64,000 nt of DNA from Sphagnum compactum (taxonomy: Eukaryota > Bryophyta > Sphagnopsida > Sphagnales). The position numbers and the translations under genes are program-made. The DNA is taken from positions 124,001 through 188,000 of the forward strand of contig OZ234497.1 of assembly GCA_965153455.1 (NCBI GenBank). Direction: 5' to 3'. The notes under the pieces were generated by a model. The model was not told where the DNA came from, searched no databases, and saw nothing but the letters and a program-made list of their open reading frames with translations. This document shows positions 58,880 through 64,000 of this stretch, piece by piece. Within the stretch, counting starts at the first letter, position 1, and every line of letters begins with the position of its first letter.

Positions 58880-59545
58880 AGGTGCACATTGATACTTTTG
58901 GGTAAGAAACCAAATGTAGAAATCCGGCAAATTTTATACTCATTCTTTTCACTTCTGGTTAGTGAAACCCTAAAAAAACAATGAAGTTTCAACTTTTATA
59001 ATTGGTAATTTCGTTTTTAGCAAATTTTCATCTATAGAAAAACGCTGGGGACACCCAATTTGTAAGTCATAAGATCTTTGAAATATGCAGAAATAGTTTG
59101 TTCAATCTAACAAGTTATGGCACCCTATGCCCAAGTTTAATAATCAAGTGTTGAATTGAATTAACTTTTAGGGCAAGGGAGCTTTCAAAATCTCTAATTA
59201 AGATTTTTTACAGATCTAACCCTCGCCAAACTTTATAAATAGAGCTCCCTTGCCCTAAAGGTAATTCAATTCAAATACTTGACTATTAAACTTGGCCATA
59301 GGGTACGGTGTCTTGTTAGATTGAACAAACTCTTTCTGCAAATTTCAAAGATCTTATGACTTACAAATGGGTTGTCCTCAATGTTTTTTTATGGGCGAAA
59401 TTTTGTCGAAAGGGAAATCAAGAATTTAAAAAGTTGAAAATGAACTGTTTTTTCAGGGTTCCAGTTGTCAAAAGTGAAAAAGAATCACTCAAAATTTGCC
59501 AGAAATCTACATTTGGTTTTCAGCAAGTATTCAGAAATAGAGAAG
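58880..59545. repeat. Large imperfect palindrome (fold-back element), arms about 320 bp
   Basis: The centre is near 59,213. Inner arms match closely: GGGCAAGGGAGCTTT (59,171) with GAGCTCCCTTGCCCT (59,245); AAGTTTAATAATCAAGTGTT with ACTTGACTATTAAACTTG; AGTCATAAGATCTTTGAAAT with ATTTCAAAGATCTTATGACT. Outer arms are more diverged but still pair (AAATCCGGCAAATTTTATAC with AAAATTTGCCAGAAATCTAC). The right arm continues into the dispersed palindrome family (AGCCAGATTTGGCT at 59,581-59,594). Two short frames here are shadows of the arms. Confidence 0.9.
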
Positions 59546-59639
59546 GATGATTAAAGATTTGAGCTTCATATTTGGTTTATAGCCAGATTTGGCTAACTTC
59601 TCCTAATGAACATTATCACTTTGCCTAAATCATATTATT

Positions 59640-59880
59640 ACTTTAAAAAAACCTCTGGTCCCACAACACAATCAGGGATTGTTTTTTTCCAAATTTGTCA
59701 AGTATGTGGATTGGCCATCATCCACAAGTGGAATGAGCCAAATTTGGCTAGAGGTCAAACTGTGAAGTAAGTTTTTTCAAGAATCCTGCCTAGATCTGGA
59801 GAGCTGTAAGAACGAATTGTCTTAGATATGGAGAACTGTGACTTTTTTTCCTCAAAATATGGCGAATTTGGCATTGTCGA
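59640..59880. repeat. Further copy of the palindrome family, reversed orientation
   Basis: Carries TTCCAAATTTGTCAAGTATG, TTGGCCATCATCCACAAGTG and the perfect palindrome AGCCAAATTTGGCT at 59,736-59,749, then AGAGGTCAAACTGTGAAGTA. These are reverse-complement relatives of the blocks at 57,320-57,400 and 62,290-62,370. Confidence 0.65.
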
Positions 59881-60335
59881 TTTCCAGATACAACCTGCGT
59901 TGGCTGTGTGTTTTGTTAAATGCATACAAACAACGTTTAGGAAAAAAAAAATTGAGGGATTTTTTTGATGTAGTCAAGATGGCGATGATCCGCATGAAGA
60001 AGAATGTTGAAGTAGAACTTTCTATAAATCCTTCTTTACTTTGCTCTACCTACTTGAACCATGTCCGGACATGTGGGAATTTCTCTTAAATCATGGCCAA
60101 ATTATGGCTATTAAAAAGCTAAAACAGCAATTGATTTAAGCGCTTTGAATTTTCAATGTAGCTTTTTGGCTACATGTAACCAGGAAAAAAAGGCTGCCGG
60201 CAGGTTATCAGTAGGTAGGAGAAAGAAAAGCAATGAGCACCATGCGTGACTAAGGAAACGGTTACTGTAGCGCACCAGGGAACTGTTCGCTGATGACTTA
60301 CCAAATGACCATCCATCCTTCAGTGTGGGTGTGCT
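59881..60335. other. Intergenic stretch, no gene seen
   Basis: Holds an 83-codon frame at 59,838-60,089 with no recognisable domain; nothing else notable. Confidence 0.4.
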
Positions 60336-60339
60336 GGTG

Positions 60340-60672
60340 GATCTTTGATGCAGTCAGTAGAAAAGTACTACTGCAAAAACCTTTCCCACAGTCTGCCCGT
60401 TGCCCGATCAGTTTTCAATAAAAAATCTGATGATGCCCACACATCATGGGTATTGTCCTTAATACCCATCATGATGTGCTATGGTTGATAGAGTTACATA
60501 ACATGGTTGACGGTATGTTATATACACTCCACGATCCATAAGACATCATGTATGGGTATAGGATATACTCATGATCTGTCTGGGACGGCAGGAAAAAAAA
60601 GAAAATCGGGCACTGGGCAGACTGTGGGAAAAAAATAGGAGTAGTAGTTTTCTACTGACTGCATTAAAGATC
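60340..60672. mobile_element. MITE-like element with 70-bp terminal inverted repeats
   Basis: Left arm 60,340-60,408 (GATCTTTGATGCAGTCAGTA ... CCCACAGTCTGCCCGTTGCC) pairs with right arm 60,602-60,672 (GACTGCATTAAAGATC in reverse) at high identity. The interior holds a second hairpin (ACATCATGGGTATT / AATACCCATCATGATGT, about 60,440-60,477). The total is 333 bp without coding capacity. The flanking target duplication is not obvious. Confidence 0.78.
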
Positions 60673-60674
60673 TT

Positions 60675-61485
60675 TGGCCCATTAACATTTTCCGGCGTGC
60701 CGGTGCGCTCTGGACCCTGGTAACTGATCGTTTTACTGCAGCACACAACGAAGAGCTTGTTATCTGCCCAATAAAGCAATCCCTGACGACTCAGACGCCT
60801 GGTACCACACACCAAACAATTTGACAACTCCATAGCCTACAGTACTTAGTACTTTGGCAGCCTGGACATTGGACCAACATCACATGTGTGTCCATTAATT
60901 AATTCTGAAAATTTTCATTTCCCCAAATAAAATAATCTAGATCCAATCTTTTCCTTCAATTTTTTCTGTTATTTCTTGAAAAGAATATGATTAATGGCAA
61001 GTTGTGAAGCCTATTGGTTTCCTTTTCTCAATTTTGTGATGTCGCTCAATTGGCGATCATCCATAAAAAATATTAGTCAAATTTGGCTATACTCAAGATA
61101 TGAGAGCAGAAACACGTCATAATCATCCTCCCACATTGCAGGCAAATTGTGGCGATTTTCTTTTTAAAATCATAGAACTTGTGACAGAGTATTCTGCTTA
61201 AAAAACACTTTTCTCAAATGGCGAAATTTGTCCGGCAAATAAATCACATTGAGGGAAGGTAGGAGAATAAGCCAAACGTCAGTAACTTCCTGACGGTACA
61301 AGATTTGACAAATCCCTGAAAGCGCTGACGAATTCCAGGTGTGAATATTTGTCCAGAAGCAACATGTGCCTTCAAAAGATGTATTCAGAATTTCATGTGA
61401 TCCTCTCAAGGACATGGATTAGTACTTAGAACAATGGGTTGCATTCCATAGTAAGCGTGCTACCGATGATGTCTCTAATGCACTT
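60675..61485. other. Intergenic stretch with a palindrome-family remnant
   Basis: At 61,040-61,095, TTGGCGATCATCCATAAAAA and AGTCAAATTTGGCT (61,075-61,088, one mismatch) mark another remnant of the dispersed family. A short frame at 61,170-61,415 shows no domain. Confidence 0.45.
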
Positions 61486-61489
61486 TTGA

Positions 61490-62010
61490 CGTAGCTGGGT
61501 AGGTAGATAGGTGAGTAGTAAGTGGGTAGGTAAATACGCGAGGTATATAGGTGAATAAATAAGTAGCCTAGATAAATAAGTAGATAAAACTTAAGCAAAT
61601 AAGAAGGTTGTAACAAGGTAAGGAGTTAGGTGGGTACCTCAGTAACCTAAGCAAGTAGATTAATATAAGTAGGTAAGGAAGTCGGTAAACAGGCTATTAT
61701 AGGTATCTAGTAGGCAGGTACATACATATATACTTTAAAATGCTAGTGTAGGTAGTTGGTAATAAATAGATAGATAGGTGAATAGGCTATTTCAGGTAGG
61801 TAGAAACGTAAGTGCCTAAATAGGTTATTGTAGTGTAGTTGGAAGTAGGTAGGTGAGTAAATAGGCTTGTGCATGTAATTGATAATAGGTGAGCACGTAA
61901 ATAGACTATTGTAACTAGTTGATAGGTAGGCGAGGAAACAAGCTAGTTTAGGTAGTTGGTAGGTAGAGAAATAAATAGCTAGACTAATGTAGTTCGGTGA
62001 GTGTGTGGTT
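61490..62010. repeat. Degenerate GTAGGTA/ATAG-rich simple repeat
   Basis: About 520 bases are dominated by GTAGGTAG, ATAGATAGGTGA and TAAGTAGG permutations with a four-base bias and scattered interruptions (GGCTATTGTAG-like blocks recur about every 45-60 bases). It reads like an old, decayed TAGG/TAGA microsatellite that expanded into a higher-order pattern. Minus-strand frames rich in Tyr, Leu and Pro (YLPTY) are artefacts of it. Confidence 0.8.
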
Positions 62011-62099
62011 AGATAAATACGACAAATGGGCTCCAAAATCCAGGGTGATCCCACCATATTTGTATGGTAGGTTTCACTCAATGTGTCTTTTGTTTCTCC

Positions 62100-62410
62100 A
62101 AATTTTCACAAATTACTGAGAAAAAAATGGGACTACCAAGGGGTACAAAGGGTTTTTGTTGGTAAAAACGGGCCCAAGTCGCCATATCATCAGGGAAAAA
62201 AAACTGAAGCTGCCATATTTAGACATTAAGTTCCAACAAGTGGCCGTTTTATGAGGGGAACCTCATGTTTTTCTAACTCCCTCTTTGACCTCTTGCCAAA
62301 TTGGGGCCAAATCCTCTTCTGCATGATTGCCAATCCACCTACTTCACAAATTTGAAAAAATAAATCCTGGTTCCAGTGGGTAGGCAAGACTAAAGGAGAA
62401 CACTTAGAAA
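62100..62410. repeat. Single-arm copy of the inverted-repeat family
   Basis: GGCCCAAGTCGCCATATCAT, GCTGCCATATTTAGACATTA, ATTGCCAATCCACCTACTTC and CACAAATTTGAAAAA reproduce, in order, the left arm of the element at 57,215-57,420. No reverse arm was found nearby, so it may be truncated. Confidence 0.7.
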
Positions 62411-63235
62411 AATTTCCCGGTCATACCTGGTCCGTTAATAGCCCAATTTGGATTGTGGATGTTTCAATCAAATGGCGAATTCATTTATTTGCATGGTGAC
62501 ACTGCCCTTTGTGTTATCTTCCATAGTCCTAATTCAACCTTAGTTTAATCAATTAACCTGAATTTTATTGCTGATAAGGAGGAGCTGCATTTACAGACGG
62601 AAAATAATATCACAAGGGGGGGCGGGGTTCTTTGTTGCATTTTTATTTATTTTCGAATTTTTGGCACTTTGGGACAAACCAAATTGTGAAAAGTTGGAGG
62701 TTTTAGAAAATTCAGTGCACTTTTTTTTAGTAAAACCAGTGAAAAATGGACAATTTTCGTCACTCTTGCCACCTGCCAAAGCTGGGAAAAGAAAACACTG
62801 ATCACAAGCGGTAAAATCCTAGGTGTTAATATTGTTTAGATGGCTGATCGATTCTAATGTCCATCCATCATTTTAAAGGAAAATATTTCTGAATCCATCT
62901 TTATCAAATAAAAAACTAGAAGCTTGAACTTGTTAATACAACACCTCAAAAACATAAAGTTTAAACTTATTAAGACAACACCTAAAAACATAAAGAGCAT
63001 AACTAGAAACTTGAACTTGTTAAAACAACATTTCAAAAACAGGAAGAACACAACCTGAAGAAAAGAAAAAAAATTGTCCCAGTTTGTGCCCTTGGGTATG
63101 TTACTGATTTAAGTCTAAGCTAAGGCCATGACAATTCGGAGGTAGAAGCTTTCCTCACTTTGTTGGAAGGGGTTAATTTCAAGTCTTAGGACATGGTTTG
63201 ATATGGTCCTTTTTTTCTGGAAGCACAGCACAGCA
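62411..63235. other. Intergenic stretch, no gene seen
   Basis: Includes a short duplicated motif, CATAAAGTTTAAACTT / CATAAAGAGCATAACTAGAA with AACTTGTTA.AACAACA, at 62,920-63,040. A 77-codon frame at 62,568-62,801 resembles other members of the A/T-rich repeat family rather than a gene. Confidence 0.4.
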
Positions 63236-63240
63236 GCATA

Positions 63241-63595
63241 CCTGACCTGCCAAGCACCCTCAAGTCAAGATTAGTGGCAGAGGGCTGGTAGGGCTTCTTT
63301 CATTTACCGATTAGTGGGTTTGAATACCTGACCTGACAAGCACCCTCAAGTCAAGATTAGTGGCAGAGGGCTGGTGGGGCTTCTTTTATTTACCGATTAC
63401 AGTAGTGGGTTTGAATACCTGACCTGCCAAGCACCCTCAAGTCAAGATTGGTGGCAGAGGGTTGGTGGGGCTTCTTTTATTTACCGATTACAGTAGTGGG
63501 TTTGAATACCTGTCCTGACAAGCACCCTCAAGTCAAGATTCGTGGCAGAGAGCTGGTGGGGCTTCTTTCATTTACTCATTAGTCGGTTTGAACCC
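63241..63595. repeat. Tandem repeat, four copies of an 86-91 bp unit
   Basis: Units start at 63,241, 63,327, 63,418 and 63,509 with CCTGACCTG(C/A)CAAGCACC, followed by CTCAAGTCAAGATT.GTGGC. Copies two and three share a 5-base insertion (ACAGT) that explains the 91-base spacing. Each junction contains GTGGGTTTGAATACCTG, which resembles a pol III B-box. Non-coding. Confidence 0.92.
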
Positions 63596-63599
63596 AGAA

Positions 63600-64000
63600 C
63601 CTTTTCATGATCCTTGAGGGTCCCTGGTAGGGAATATCAAAAGGCCCATACTGGTACATGACTCCAACCTTCACCCGAATTGTTGAATGTTTCAGTGGCC
63701 AAAGTGTTAAAGAAGATTCTAATCGTAGGTCAAAGTTTTAATGAAAATTCTAACTTAGGCCATATTCGAGAAATATATCCCAACCTTAAGCCAATATGCT
63801 AAAAATATTCCAACCCTCAGCCAATATGTATATGCAAAATTAATTTTGTCTTGGGATAAACTATCTTGGCACGAGGTCTAACATTACGTCAATATACATG
63901 TATTATTATTATTTTAAATATGTATTTGCATCAAATACACAAAAATTCTTGGTCCAATGGCTTGGGGCTATTACAATTTGACCCAAGGTCATTGTCTTAA
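63600..64000. other. Intergenic end of window, no gene seen
   Basis: A/T-rich. A short internal repeat AACCTTAAGCCAATATG / AACCCTCAGCCAATATG lies at 63,780-63,830. Nothing coding is recognised. Confidence 0.45.

Noticed and set aside
57300-59600. CRISPR-like or phage-like repeats considered because of recurring palindromes
   Set aside because: Copies are irregularly spaced, in both orientations, with no uniform spacers, and the window is clearly plant nuclear DNA.
63241-63595. tRNA gene, because of GGTTTGAA motifs
   Set aside because: No cloverleaf could be folded; the motif repeats in a tandem array without an A-box.

Overview
This is nuclear DNA of a land plant. It has intron-containing genes with GT-AG boundaries, a chlorophyllide a oxygenase gene, plant-type leucine-rich-repeat genes, and LTR, hAT-like and PIF/Harbinger transposon remains. 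Two degenerate NLR loci carry an alpha/beta-hydrolase-type N-terminus instead of TIR, CC or RPW8. That receptor class (HNL) was first described in the liverwort Marchantia. The pentatricopeptide-repeat relics have the long-array flavour seen in seed-free plants. I infer a bryophyte, lycophyte or fern, but cannot name the species.

Layout. 1-1.3 kb: PIF/Harbinger relic. 3.4-4.7 kb: intact single-exon gene for a secreted LRR protein. 5-11.8 kb: AT-rich, repeat-bearing, no gene recognised. 11.8-15.25 kb (minus): heavily decayed hydrolase-NB-ARC-LRR pseudogene. 16.4-21.6 kb (minus): deleted Ty3/gypsy-like LTR element, with a solo LTR of another family nested in its 5' LTR. 22.6-31.3 kb (plus): intact six-coding-exon gene for a 1080-residue SWAP / RS / CCCH zinc-finger protein. 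35-37.4 kb (minus): hAT-like transposase relic. 39.1-43.1 kb (plus): intact eight-exon chlorophyllide a oxygenase gene. 44-45.4 kb: CA-rich microsatellite and repeats. 45.5-48.4 kb (minus): PPR pseudogene fragments and an unidentified coding-like patch. 51.2-54.8 kb (minus): a second, better preserved hydrolase-NB-ARC-LRR locus with several lesions. 55.8-64 kb: no recognised gene, but dense in inverted and tandem repeats, including a dispersed family with a perfect 14-bp palindrome.

Three genes look functional: the LRR protein, the CCCH protein and CAO. Their reading frames join cleanly across every proposed intron. They are unrelated in function and do not form a cluster. The most interesting content is the pair of same-strand hydrolase-NLR loci about 38 kb apart. 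The better one has lost the segment that should carry the catalytic serine. Next is the fold-back repeat family of the last 8 kb. All exon boundaries are read by eye from GT-AG sites and frame; transcript data would be decisive.
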